From: Flectonema sp. DT1601
Lineage: Eukaryota > Euglenozoa > Diplonemea > Diplonemida > Diplonemidae
Direction: 5' to 3'
DNA: 64,000 nt
Assembly (NCBI GenBank): GCA_964019425.1
Contig: OZ025785.1
Location: 1,139,501 to 1,203,500 of the forward strand
This document shows, one piece after another, positions 48,601-63,600 of the stretch. A program made the position numbers and the translations under genes. Positions within the stretch are counted from its first letter, which is position 1. Every line of letters begins with the position of its first letter. The notes under the pieces are model-generated. The model was not told the DNA's origin and did not search any database. It saw only the letters and a program-made list of their open reading frames with translations.

Positions 48601-51600
48601 AACTAAACACAATCTTAACAAGGAAGCAACTCTCCTACAAAGCATCACGACAGCATCTAACCAACAACAACTCGCATCTAACGAGGACATAAAGAACCTT
48701 AATAGTCTTATACACAATAGTAGTACTGAAATAGAACCTTTGAGAGATTCTGTCGAGTTATTAATTAAAAATAATATCAGCATTGGTCCAGAACTCAGAG
48801 ATGAACTAATTCAGAAATTACGATCAGCTGGTTTTGATGAGTTGGCAATCCAATTATCGGAGATGAGATCGACTGATGATGATAATGATGATGATGAGGT
48901 TAGTATAAATGATGTTATTCAAAAGGTTCAAAGCCTTGATGAAGATCCAATGACAACACTAAGCAACTTAATAGAAAGAAGCAACGGACTACTAACTCAT
49001 CAACAGATTACTGAACTACAACAAGTCCTTAACAGAAATGGTTTATCAACACAAGCTGGGTTACTCGATGCTATCAATCCAATGTCGAAAGAAGCAGAAC
49101 AGATGAATGAGTTGCTTTCAGCAACACATAGTGTCTCAGTTGTCAATCAGTTACAAAATCTCATTGAAAGTGGTGCTGTGATCACATCTGAGATGAAATC
49201 TGAATTGGAACAAACTTTACGTGAGATGAATGACTCGGAGTCTTCAATCCTTCTCTCAAAACTACCGCCATCATCAATCAGTTCCTTACAGTCATTGTCT
49301 GCAATTACTACTCAGTGTAAACAAGAATCTGATTTAAATAAACAATCAGTTCCAAAAGAATTATTAAAAGAATCTGTTGAGTCTCTCTTATCAAAAGAAG
49401 GATCAGTTTTACTCGATCCAGTTGTTGTAAAAAGTGTAATCGAACAGCTTCGGGAAAATGATTTGGATGACTTAGCTGATGAGTTAGATTCTAAAGTACT
49501 ACACGCTAATGTAGTCGGTGCGAAGAGAGATCAGTTGGAAGAACTTTCATCAATAGCAACCGTCTTAAGAGTCGCGTCTGACCCTGTCACAGCTTTAGAA
49601 GCGTTATCAGCAGGAGTTGATAATATTCGTCGTCAACAAGAAATAGGAAAGAACGCATCTGATGAAGACATTCTAAAGATTCAGCAGTCGGCTATTTCAA
49701 TCGCTGGTAAGAATCCGAAATTATCAGGAGTCATGCAGGCACTTGTTCAAAACCAACTTCCATTACACTCCGACACCTCACAACTCACTACTACAATTGG
49801 ATCTCCTGCAAGAGGTAGAGGAGGTCAGAATGCCGCGCAGTTGATGGTTTCTACAATTGAAAAGGTTGCTGACTATCTGGATACCCCGCCATCGATCCGA
49901 TTTGAGCTGCGTGCTATTTGTGATAAGATGACATCTTTTGATAATAAGATGCTGACAGAATCAGATTATAGAAAGCTACGAGACGTTATATTTCTCGATC
50001 CAACCACCACATCCTTACTTAAAGAATTACTTCACGCAATAGTATTAGCTCCGACTGCTGATGCTGCAGCAGAAGCAGCTTGGAAACTAACAATTGGAGA
50101 CTATCGTTTTGTCGGAAGCTCACTTCTTAGTACTGAAATCCTCCAACTGGTTACAAGCATCGGAAGTCTTCCATTTGATGCTGTTAGGCATTCAGAATTA
50201 CTAACTCAACTACCTGCTAAGAGTAGAGTACTTTTAATAGAGACTTGGTGTTATTGTTGTATATCATCAGCAATTCAACTAATTACTGAACAGATTCAAC
50301 AGGGTGACTCAACCAGACAGTCAGAAGAATTAATTGCAGCATTTGGAATACTTATGAACAGCGCTCTGTTAGGGAGAGGATCTGAACTACAATGTGTGCT
50401 GTCTCAGTTCTTATCATCGAGTGATGTTCTTTGTATTAGTGATGAACATTTAACTGTTTTAAGAAATATTTTAAAAACTAATAATGAAGTCTTGGCAAAC
50501 ATTGGAATGGAATTTCCTTCAAAGGTATCTGACACTCCTCTTGCTGAAGATGAGATCCGTTCATCATATTTACTACAAGAAGTTGGATCAAAAGCATCAC
50601 CGACTCAGTTAGATAATCTTGTTGTAAGTTTGAAGTTAGACAGAACAGTAAAATCAACGAAACTATTGGAAATGATCAGCAACGACTGCCACAGTTATCA
50701 AACAGTTTCTCAACTCTGCAGAATGAATTCACTATACGACAGGATAACTAACTGCAATGGAGATAATACAGAACAATTATCATCACTAATGAGTAAGCTA
50801 TGCTACGGTCCGGCAATTATTGAATTATCAGCTTTATATTTGAAAAGTCTTCGAAAATCTGGTTCAGATGAAGGAGTATTGAACTCTATAACTAACTTTC
50901 TTAATATTATTCATCCAGAGTTGCCGTCTGTTTCTGTTGATCTTCAGATTCTAGATAAGAAGAGGAAGTTGGGAGTTTTAATCGAATCGTTATTATCAAA
51001 GTGGAAACAAAGTGGAGAATATTCCTATGGAAAACAATACACTGATCCAGTCATGATATCCGTGAAGATGGAGATGGTTAGTTTGCAGCTGATGGACGTT
51101 GGGCATTCTATTAATAAAATGGAACTCAAAAAGATTCTCAACCACATCAACATCGAAACATGGACTGGTCAAGATGCCGGCATCTACAATTGCAGAAGAG
51201 TATCAGCAGGTTGTACTGAACTCAGTAACATGAAAGAACCAGATCCAGAAATCTTATTATTGTTAGCGACCATCACCTTACAAACTGCTTGCAACTTATC
51301 ACCGAACAGCATCTGTTCTGAAGCCCTCAAAAGAACTGCCTCAGAGTTATATTCTGCTTACAAATTACAACTAAACAGCGCAACTGGTTTGTCAGGAGCA
51401 GCCATACTCCGAGCTAGTACCATCGCTCGCGGAGGTGTTGAAGCTCACATATCATGCGCGGAGGGTAATTATAAGGCTGCTGTTACTGTCATCCCTGATA
51501 CAGATTCCAGTAAGATATTATCAAATCAACCGACTCCGCTGAGAAGACAACTTAATATGCTTTTAGGAAGGAATTGTAGTTTAACGACTCCTCCTTTACA

Positions 51601-54600
51601 CGAGGCTGCTATAAAACTTTTAATAAATTCCTACACACCGAGTGGTGTTGTTACTTCAGATGTTAAGTTGTTGTATGAAAAAGCAAACAGCGAATGTGAA
51701 CTTTCTCTTTGTTATAATTTGATTAAGAATGCTGTTTCTTCATCGAATATGATGGAATTACTTTCAGTAGCTGTGAGGTTTATTTTGGATAACATAGCAG
51801 TTCAGCTTTCGGAAAGAACTTCTGATAGCGTTTGTGGTCATTTTATAAATGAGTATTTATCACCGAAGTTAGAAGTTCTCAGTTTTGAAACAGATGTGAC
51901 GAGATCAGTATCTGCTCTTCAGCGTACAAAGCAAACCGTAGTTGATGATTTATTGATCCCAATTCAAAATGTGATTGAGGTAAGCGACGCGATGCTTTCC
52001 TTAGCTATAGGCGACCACGATACTGAGATGACTCCTGAAAAAGTTTTCTCACTGTTAAAAAAATTACCTGGTCGAACTGCGAGAACAGGTCAGATTGTCG
52101 CAGAGCTTATAAAAGAAATCTACACAGAGTGCGACTACTCTCCTCAACAACATGAGGAATTCCTATCTAACATGAAATCACACTCTCAATACGATGAAAT
52201 GATAAAATCAGCTTTTCAAGCATCAGGTCGTCAGTTAGGTAACAAACTAGAACCAAGAGAAGCCATTATAGCCTTAGCAACTCAGATCAGGTCAGGAAAT
52301 TTTAGTAATCACGAAGACCTTAAAGAAGCTGTTGAAGAACTGTCTGTAATATATCCTGATCATGCTGACAAGCTATCGAGAATATTACACCCAACAACTG
52401 ACAGTATAAACACTCAAAGTGTTAGACAGTCTTCTTCTCAACTTAATAATATCGCTTCTATTATTGAACAGAAGTGTGGTAAGAATGTTGGTCCTACGTC
52501 ACATGTTGTATCTCAAATTCGAGAAGGTAAATTTGAAACAATTGAGGAATTACAAATAGCTGTTGATGAACTGGTGGAACTCCATCCAGAGCACTCTGAG
52601 TTGAGAAGTCTGTTAAATATAAAACAACTTCAACTTCAGGAGAGCATCGCAACTATAATCGAATTAAACTGTGGGACTTCTGGACCAACAGCAACACTCG
52701 TTAGAGATATTCGCGATGGTTCAATTACAACTGTTGAAGAAATTCAACAAAGAGCTGATGAGATAGCAATCCTGCATCCGTCTTACTCATCATCTCTGAT
52801 TAATTTACATAACCAATATGAACGACATGAGGAGTTTAATAGAATCGCTGAATTCATCGAAGATCACATCCCTTCTGGTGATCCAGAACAAGAAAAATCA
52901 ACTCGAAAACTCCTCCAACAAATAAAATCTGGTGAGTTTTCTACCATCAAAGATGTTGAAAATGCTGCAGCAGAAATGCAACTAATCGAAATTTCTGATT
53001 TAGAGCAAAAGATGAAAACACAACAGCAGATTGAATCACTAGCAGCATCTGTAGAACTAAAACACAGCACAGATGAATCGAGAATACTAACAAACAATAT
53101 GAGAAGCGGTAAGTACACTTCACTAAAAGAAGCAGAGAATGCTGCGGCTTCAACAGGAATAAACCTCACTGAAGATATGACTTCCTTTGCGCAATATCTA
53201 GAGAATGAGTGTGGAACTACTGATGGGACTCTCTCATTACTATCAGCTCAGATTGATAACAACATGACTGACCCAACAGAGTTAAGAGGCATCTCAGGAC
53301 AATGCAGAGCATTAGCCGTTCAAATACCTGAACTCTCAGCAATCTTATTATCAACTGCTGACCATTTAGAACAGCGAGGAGATCAAATTGCTGAAGCCAG
53401 TTCCCCCAACAGAGAAACCCGACCAGTTGCTGACATCGTTGAAACGATGAGAACAGTGTTACTTCATCCAAGGATACCTTCAGAAACTAGTGATCATTTA
53501 TATAAAATAATGTCTGATGTTGATGTGGTTGTTCAACAAGCAGGTTTAGCTGCAGCTGATGCACTTCGAGACCAGGATGTTGATGACAACACTAGGAGAA
53601 AACTACTACATGCTTTATCACAAGTAGAATCTGGAGCACCAGCATCGGTAATATCAACCACTCTGAAGGATATAGATTTCCTCACAGACAACAGTAATGC
53701 TGTTGATACTGTTCTGAGAGACGCGAGTTCCACTGCTAAGCTCATAGGAACAAATACAGCAGATGATATTCCTGAAGAAGTTCAAAGGGCGTTGTTAGAA
53801 GCTCACAGCAGTGATGCTATTGTTGAGTTTATAAATAATAAACTATCTCAACATGATGACGATGACGATAGTCTTACACCAGAGCAACACCGTCTACTTC
53901 AACATGCCCTCAGCATCGGAAAAGACGGTCGTGGAGGTGAGATGACTTGCATCACCAATCACATCTTAGCCGACGATCCAAATTTCATTATTTTAAAAGA
54001 AGAACTCGATTCTAATTTTAAAGGGAAGCTTAGGTCAGTTGAAGGGGATCTTTCAGATGCTTTAAATAGAATTAATACTCTACAGGGACACTTGGAATCA
54101 TCTCAAGCTGAAAACGAATCCAACAAAGAACAACTCTTTACATCAACAGAATCGATCACAAAACTACAGCTATTGGAAGATGTTAGTCGGCAGAGCAGAC
54201 TTCAAGACGCTGAAGATCAACAAAAAAAGATTGAAAAACTTGAAGAAAGCTGCTGTGTACTCGAAAGGCAACTTCAAGACACGGAAGCTGTGAATGGTGA
54301 GTTGGAATTGCAAGTCGCTGAAATTAAAAATCATCTGTCTCAAAATGAACTTGAAGCAGACACAACAAAAAGAAGAACTGAACTTCTAATTGGTACTATG
54401 CACATGATACAAAACCAACCTGGTGTACCTCTCACTGTAAAGGAACAAATGACTCACGCAGTCGTTAACACACAACTTGCAGAACTCGAACAGATCGCAG
54501 TTAACCTCCTCGCTGATGATGAATCCCTTGACGTCGGTACTAAAGAAATTCTATTGAATGCAATCAACGTACAAAAACTATCTGAAACAGAGGAAACATT

Positions 54601-57600
54601 ACAACAAAAACAACAACGACTAGTCACTATAAGAGATACGTTAACAGGAAGATGTGGAGTAGAGTTAAACGAGCAACTTCATCAGCAACAACAACATTTA
54701 CAAATTTCTGAAAATAAAGATTTTGATAAACTATCTTACACTGTCAAACAACTACTCTCATCAGAACAGAGTAGTACAGTGATACCAAGTGCTATAAAGG
54801 AAGCTCTTTCTGATGGACTAGCTCATCATCAACAGAGAATGACAACTTTTGGAATATCAACTAATGTTGAAGAAGAAGACAATAAAGAAAGTAATCGTTC
54901 TGAAGATGATGCTGACTCAACAGAGGACACAGACCCATTAAATAATCTCGCGATCAAACTTTCTGAAACAGCAGAACAACTTCTCTCAGGACACATTGAC
55001 ACTTCAAAGGCTGAACAAACTCTAAAAGGTGTAACAATGTCTCTACGAGAAGCTGGTGAACACAGCATGGCATTCCGTATCGGTGATGCCTTTGGAAAAC
55101 CCGTCACAGAAATGATCCACACACTCAACAGTGTTGCCAGTACAGGTGATTACCACGCAGTTCATAACAAAGAAGACACACAACATCCTGTATTCCAATT
55201 AATGTCTGAGTTGGGTGTTTTAGAACACAGAATTAGAAGAGGTGATAAGATTCCATCTCGTTACATAGAAAGACTTCATGACCATGCATTAGAAGCTTCT
55301 GGATATGGAACAAGTATGGGAGAGACATCAGCAACACTCGCATTGATATCTTGTAAGAGATCAGGAAAGAATAATAACTCAACTGATATGTCTTTAGTTT
55401 CGGATGCGATTATGGCTTCTGCTCGTAGACATCCTGAGATATCAACTTCTATGACTGAAGTTAATAATGCTCTTAAGAAACAAGACTTCTCTGAAGCAAG
55501 TCGGATAGCTGCTGCAGCTGTTGATGTCCTGCGGGTTACAAGAATACTAACAGCAGAGTGTGGAGAGCTAAAGAGGAGATCTGATTTGGGTGAGAAAGGA
55601 GATGACTTTGAAAGTTCCCTCCTCAGACTTATTGAAGATCTGAAATCTTGTGATCCAAACCAAACTAATTCTAAAATATTAACAGCAATGGATCGTTTGG
55701 AACAACGAGACTTTGCATCGGCTGTTGCGTCTCTGGAATCTGCGTCAGGGTGCGGTGGGCAAAGTGTTTCAGAAGTATCAAAACGACTTTGTGCAGCATC
55801 ACTATCACTAAGAGGGAAGTTATCATCACTAAGTGGAAGTAGTTCTGTACCAGCAGCTGTAAGATCAGCTATTGTTGACTTAAATGCTGAAGTACTCGCA
55901 GCATCTCGAGCTATGCCACAGCAATGCGCAGCATCTGAACTACTCCGACTCTCAGCATCATTTCTACAAAATGCTGCATCTGATGAAAGTTGCGAACGAT
56001 CACCTTGCGAAGCAAATCTTAAGAAGGCAGAAGCCGCAGCCAGAAGTGCTGCTGAAGTTCAGAGTGGGACACACAGAGCTTCAGAGATTGTAAACAACTC
56101 TGTCAGAATAATGATGTCACCTTCACCTGAAGGTATTAATTTAACAGAAATACAAGACATGATAAGAGAGGCACTGTCATCTACAAAGGCTGCTGCTGCT
56201 TCAGTTCCTGAAGATACTGACGCAGCTTCCAGTCTCAATGAGATAGCTGACGGCTTATCAAAATTACAACTCAACTCTGAAGATCATCTTCCGATAACAA
56301 TATTAGAATCAGACATGTTGGCATCTCAACTTCGTAAACTCGCTGCTGATCCTGCCGGGGAGGAGGTTGCATCTCGTATGGTTGCCGCACGGATTAATGA
56401 AATTAAAAATGGAATATTATTTCCTCAACGACAAACATCTCCAGAAGATGTTTTAGTAAACAGCAGAGCTACCTCTGGACCATCAGCATCAGAAGAAGGA
56501 GTGTTGGGATTATTAAAAACTATGAGAGATAAACTACAGCAACATCAAGAATCGAATATAAGTACCACCGACATACACGAATTACAAACATACGCTGCAA
56601 AGGTTGCAGGACTTGGTCAGACAGGTGTTGTTGTCGGAGTGATGAGAAGTGACGTTGATCAGAAATTAACAAACGCTGCGTGTTCAGCTTTATCAGGTGA
56701 GACTACTGAGATTAGAGAACATATTGAGTCTGCTCTCGCTGCATGTGAAGGTGCGGCACTCGTATCAGGTCAAGCAAGAATAACAGCCAACAATCTCTGG
56801 AGTATGGAATCTAGAGCTGCTTCTGGATCTTATCCTCCATCTCAAGAGTTAATAAAGTTATCTGAAAACATGACAACAACAACATCTAAATTAGAATCTG
56901 CAGGTGGCAGTAGCAACAAAGCTCTGACAGCTCTGAATGAAGGATTAGGAGCTGCAGCCGAGTCTAGCAGCAGGGGAAGAAATATTCAAGCGGATGAGCT
57001 CTGCGTGTTGCGTGACTCTGCAGCTCACGTTGCTGGACTACCAGTACGAGATTCAGTTGCAGCAGCAACACAAGACCTGTCAAGTATGCTGACTAGTTTA
57101 GTTGCTGGGATGGATGCAGATGGTCTTAATGAAAGCATAAGCGCTGAAGACATCAAAAAAATGCAAATTCTTACTACCCAGGCAGCTGATCGTAAACCAG
57201 AAGTCAAAGAACGATTCGCTTCACTTATCACGAGAATTGATAATTTAGCAACCACCAAGACAACTGGAAAAGATCTTCTCGCCTTGCAATCAGACCTTAG
57301 AAATACATCAGCTGCAGACAGTAAAAGACACGTCATTATTAATAAATCAACACAATGTCCTGACATTGAGTGGATCACATCAGACGATCTGAACTCAAAT
57401 CTAATTAGTTCAGAGCATTCCAATCGCAGTAGTCTTGTCGCTGATGAAAATTTAGAATTCTCAAAGTTACTGCGAGAGTCGTTATTAAGTATTGAAGAAG
57501 GTCATAAAATAATTTTAGAATCACACAACGATGTTGTCTTTCGTAATTTTATGGATGTTTTGGAACCTAGAGATAGGCTTGCTATAACAAATGATCAGCA

Positions 57601-60600
57601 ATCAGAATTCCACGGAATACTAAAGGAATTCACTACTATCACTTTGATTGAGGGAACCAATCTAACGGTTCGTCTCAAAGACGTTATTGAAGATAATTTC
57701 GTCAACAAGGAAGAAACGTTAGCCAGATTGTTGATATCTTCAGAAGAGCAGTCGTCGCTCAATGACTTGCTGTCAGATGCAAAGATGATTGTAAATAAAA
57801 CTTTTGAACAAAATGTAAAAACTCTTTCCAACATTGTCGGTGATTCGTTTGTTCTCTTTGAAGAACCTTACAACAGACAGCTGATCGAGAATGATGAAAA
57901 TTCAGAATTTCAAAAAATATTTTCAGACCAGTTTATGCCATCAGCACTACAAGAACTCACTTCTGTTGTAAATCACTTAAAGAATGTTAACGAATCCTGT
58001 CTTCTTGAGTCTGATGAACCTCACCATCGAATGACTGTCAAAAATGATGAAAACGACGAATTCAAATCTATTCACGAAGACTATAAATCACAACTAATCC
58101 TCCAATACAATTTAAAACATGTTTCTGACCAAGTTCATAATTTCACTGAATTGGAACAAACTGAAACATGTGATCGCAATTCTGTTTCGTCGGATGAATC
58201 AGAAAACCGTTTTGAAATAATAAAATCAGCTCAGACATTATTATCAACTCAACACAGTCTGTTGGTTAATAGTAATCGAGACTGTGGACTGAGTCTTATT
58301 CAAGAACAAGAGTTACGTTTTAGAAATCAAATCGACTTGGATCAGAATGATGCCATCGCAGAGATTACAAACTTACATTCAAAACAACTAACAATCAAAC
58401 TAACATCTCTAGTCAAGTACGCGAGTAGCACGACTGCTGACTTGCTCAACTCTCAAGAGAGTACTGTGAGACATCAGATTGAGTTTGAGGAGTCTGCTTC
58501 TCACTTAGAAATCATCAGCGGTATTCAATCTGTAGTGTGTTCTACATTTAATGATGTCGTGACATTCACGAGTACTGAAGTATCAAATAAATTCCATTTG
58601 CAGGTTGAATCTACAACCAGTGACATTCTTCTCGAAGAGCAGGAACAGTTCAATAACTTCACAGCTGAGATGCTGGTTATCACACTTGAGTCAGATCGTC
58701 GACAGGGAATCGAACTGGAGTACTTTATAGAGTTGGCGCCTGATGTCCAATTGGAAGTGTCTGAAGGAATGAAGAAGAGTTCTCAACTTCATAATTTAGA
58801 ACAGGAGAGGATCGAACTTCAAAAACTACTTCAGGATAATTCACTCGCTCATGAAGATGAGAGAAGACATTTGGAACAAGAATTACAAGAGAAGGTTACC
58901 CTCGGTGATGAACTCAACGTAAAAACAACAGAAAATAAAGACTTAGCTGCCTCATTAGCACAATGTAAAGCACGTCTTGATTCTACTGTAGAAACAGTTG
59001 ATAGGATTAGGGAATCTTATGATACGAAGGAAGCTGAGAATGAAATACTTCGAACATCACTTGATGACAGTAGGCAGCGTCTTGGTGAAGCAACTCATAC
59101 TTTAGATGATGTTCGTCGGAATTATAAACAAAAAGAGTCTGAATTGAAATCCCTTCAATCTGAATACGATCAGTTCATTGTTGACACTTCTAAAGTAACT
59201 GATGATCTACGCAATAGTAAAACAGAACTTTCGTCAAAAGTCCAATCGTTGCAATCTGAGACGACTACCTCAACTCAACGAGCTGATCAGTTGCAGAAAG
59301 AAAATAGTTCTCTTATATCTGAGAAGATAGAAACTGAAGAAGTAATCACTCAACTAAAAGAAGAAAACACCACATCAATCCAACGCTCTAACAGAGACAC
59401 TTCCGCTCTGAATGATCAAACAGCAAAGGCCGTGGAATTAGAGAAGGAAAACACGGCTTTGGTTTCAAGTCAAGCAGCCATCCAACAGGAACTCGAGAAC
59501 TTAAAAAATCAAAGTGCTGAAGCAGAAAAGATTGCAAACAACACTTCTGAAGCTCTTCGTCAGCAGACGGAGAAGGCTACTAAATTGGAAACTGAATCTA
59601 ATGTAGTTGTAGCAAGGCAAGCTGTTGTTTTAGAAGAGCTGGATAACTTGAAAAAACAGCAGACTATCACAACAGAGTCACTCGAATTGCAAACAGAGAA
59701 AGCAACAGAACTACAACAACAGAAAGACACACTGGAATCTAAACTTTTATCAAATGAAGAACAACTATCAACACTTCAGGAACAGCATTCTGCTACTGAG
59801 AAACTCTCAGTTACTACTTCTGAGAACCTTCAGCAGCAAACACTGAAGGCAACTGACTTAGAAAAGGAAAACGCTTCCTTACTTTCTAAACAGGTTATAA
59901 TACAGGAGGAACTTGATCGTCTGCTGAAGACAAGTGCCGACGACGCAGCACTCAAAATCACTACAGAGACGGCCCTCAAAGAACAAACAGAAAAAACAAC
60001 CGAATTAGAAAAGGAGAACAAGTCCTTAGTTTCCAGACAAGTTACAATTCAGCAAGAACTTGATAATCTAAAGCAGCTGAGTATCGACGCAGAGAAAACT
60101 GCCAACAGCACATCTGAAGCACTTCAGCAACAGACAACAAAGACTGTCGAATTAGAGAAGGAGAACACAATGTTAGTTACGAAACAGACTGCAATCCAAC
60201 AAGAATTTGATGATTTACAAAAGCAAAATACTGATACTGCAAAACACAACACTGTTACCGAGACAGCTCTCAAGGATCAAACAGAAAAGGCTACCGAATT
60301 AGAAAAGCAAAACGCAATGTTAGTTGCAAAACAGACTGCAATCCAACAAGAATTTGACGATTTACAAAAGCAAACTACTGATGCCGTAAAACACAATACT
60401 GTTACCGAGACAGCTCTCAAAGATCAAACAGAAAAGGCTGCTGAATTAGAAAAGCAAAACACAATGTTAGTTACGAAACAGACTGCAATCCAACAAGAAT
60501 TTGATGATTTACAAAAGCAAACTGCTGATGCCGTAAAACACAATACTGTTACCGAGACAGCTCTCAAAGATCAAACAGAAAAGACAACTGAATTAGAGAA

Positions 60601-63600
60601 GGAGAACACTTCGTTAATATCAAAACAGGCTGCTATTCAACAGGAACTCGATGACGTAAACATTAGAAATAATGAAGTAGTTGCGCTGACACATATTTCT
60701 GAGGAATCTCTAAAACGGGAACAAGCGAAGGTGGCCGAATTGGAGAATGAGAAGACCACATTATCGAATGACAACACTATTGCAATGCAAGAGATTAATG
60801 TGTTGAAATCACAACAGTCAGATGTCGTGTCTAAAGTGATGGAATTAGAAAAAGAAGCAGCTTCTTCACAGCAACAGATGTCAGAACTGAGAGAACAAAC
60901 GAGTGAATCTGTGAGACGTGCTGATAGAGAAGCAACTGCTTCAAAAGAATTGCAAAACACAATCGACACTCTTGAGATTGACAAACAGCAACTTCTTGAT
61001 CAACACAATGAAAGAAGTAATCAACTCACCCAACTAACTAAAGAACACGATGAATCTATCCAACGAGCATCTCGTCTTGACACTGAGTCCACTGCGACAA
61101 TAAAGAAACTCCAAGATTTCGAAGTTATGAACCAGCAACTTCAATTAGAGAATCAATCTTCTTTAAATGATAACAAACGTTTATCAGATGAAAATAAGGT
61201 TGCAATCGAAGAGCTTTCTGGTTTACGATTAGAGACATCTTCCGTTAAAGATGAATTAAAGAATCTGATTACTGAAAGGAGTGATTTATTACAAAAAATA
61301 CAAAACACGGAATTAGCTAGCCGATCCCAAACTGAACAAGTCACAGCACTGGAGCAGAAACTAATGCAAGTATCAAATGATCAAGATACCGTCACGTCAG
61401 ATCTCCAACAGCAACTCAGAACAGAATCAGAGAAAACAACTCTGCTTGATAATACTAATGCGGAATTAGAACGTGAAAAACAGGTCCTCGTCGAACATTT
61501 ATCAGAAGCAAATGATAAGGTCAAACACACTGAAGACTTGCAACAGCAAACCACATTATTAAAACAGAAAAATGACAGTTTGAAAAAGCAAATGGAAACT
61601 ACTGAACAACTAACTGACAACATGCAAGTTGAAATTGATGAACTGGTCAGGTGTAAGAATGAAACTGACCAAGAGCTACATTCAAAAGAAGAACAACTAT
61701 CAGACATGTCACGAGAATTACGATCAAGTAGAGATCAGTTGATGACTGTTAGTAGTGATGCTCAACAACTTCAACTAGAATATGATGAATTTAAAAATGA
61801 AGCTGACACCACTCTCACTGACTTCTCAGAAGAACTTCGATCAACAAGAGACGTTGTTACTTCAAAGGAACGTGAGTTAGATGACGCAAGCGAATACATC
61901 AGCCAATTAGAACAACAAAACGAATCACTTCGAACTGATCTCACAAACGGTACTTCAGAGTTACGTAACTTAAAAGATATCCTTCGGAATAAAGATGATC
62001 TTCATTCTGTTAGTCAAGAAACTTCAAATTCAGAAATGAGAACATTACAATCAAAGATTGACAACCTTTCAAAGTGTCAGGTGATATCCATTACAAGAGA
62101 AGATGATTTGAGTTGTGTTAAATTATCACTTCACTCGATTGGAAGTGGTACCGTTAAATGGTCATTATGCAACACAGAAGAATCATTCACTGTTTCTGCA
62201 AGTCCACACGCAACACAGATAGATGTCACACGAATAGTCTCTGATAATTGGTCTCCGTTGGGATTGAAATTTTCAGCTTCTGGTGAGACTGGTCCAAACA
62301 TTGATTTGGTGATAAGTCATCCACCGATTATAACTAACGCTGTGGCTACGATGAATAGAAATGTCAGAGACAGGACGATGTCATTACAGATTGCGGCTGT
62401 GTCACTTCAAAATAACACTTCACTAAATGAATTGTCTCAAAAAACTAATTTGGAATACGTGATTTACGACACTGCTGGCAGTATTAATCACGGCAGTCTA
62501 GTAGGAAATAAAGAAATGAGTTCACAAGCAATCAGCGAGGAGTTGTTTGTTGGTAAGAAGTCTGTTTCGGTTAAACTCACTCTCAGATCGATGGATAATG
62601 GGAATTCATCATTGAGATCTTATGTAGTAGACTCTTTGATTATTCCTTCTTTAGATGTCGTTGAGTTAAAACTAGTGGATGTGACTACTGAGATGGAACC
62701 GAACAGGTGTTGCAGAGTGTTCTTTAATATCATTGGAACTAAAGATGAGAACTCACCTACGCCAGTTGCATATTTCATAGCAACACCGAGAGTGTCTAGT
62801 CTTCCTCAACTAACCTCTTTGGAAGTCATTGAAAGAGCGAAATCATCTGAACCCAGCACAGCAGTTTTTAGAACTCTTGACACGGACGCGACGCAAGACT
62901 TACAAATATCAAGACTTCCTTTTTCAGGTGGCCCCGTTATTGTGTACGCAGTTCTTAGTTGTAATAATGAATTAATTACTGTCGAGGCTAACGTTCCAAG
63001 ACAACGACCGATTCTAAAGGGATTGACTGTGACAAAAGTAACCCCGAGGGATGTTGAAGTTAAGGTTATTACAGTCGAGGAGTCCCAACCAGATTTAAAG
63101 AAAATGAAATTATCGTTTGTGATTGTGGAGTCAGACTCAGACTGGAATGAACTCATTAAAAGTGAATCACAGCAATCACCTCAATATCACCACGGTCAAA
63201 TAGTTATGGCAAAATCACTTGTTGGTAGTTCAGAGTTGAATGGCAGACAAGGAGTCGTAACTGTTGATACCACTGAAGAAGTACCAGAAGGAAGGGTTTT
63301 AGTTGACTTTGGACAAGACATTGGAAGACGAGCACTTCGATTTAGCAACATCGAACTCTACTTCACTCCAAACAGTGAAGTAAGAGTAAAACACGACAAC
63401 GTCATAGCAGTTGTATCTTCAACTCAGAGAGAGGGAAGTGGCCATGTCATGGTCAACCACTCTGGTGGGATTCAAAAGAGTTACAACCACTCTCAATTAT
63501 CTGATCCATCATTATCCACTTCTGGTGTCGTATCAATTAACAGTAATGGATTAACATCAGTCATTACTGCTAATGGTACAGCTACTATCTCTGTTACAGA

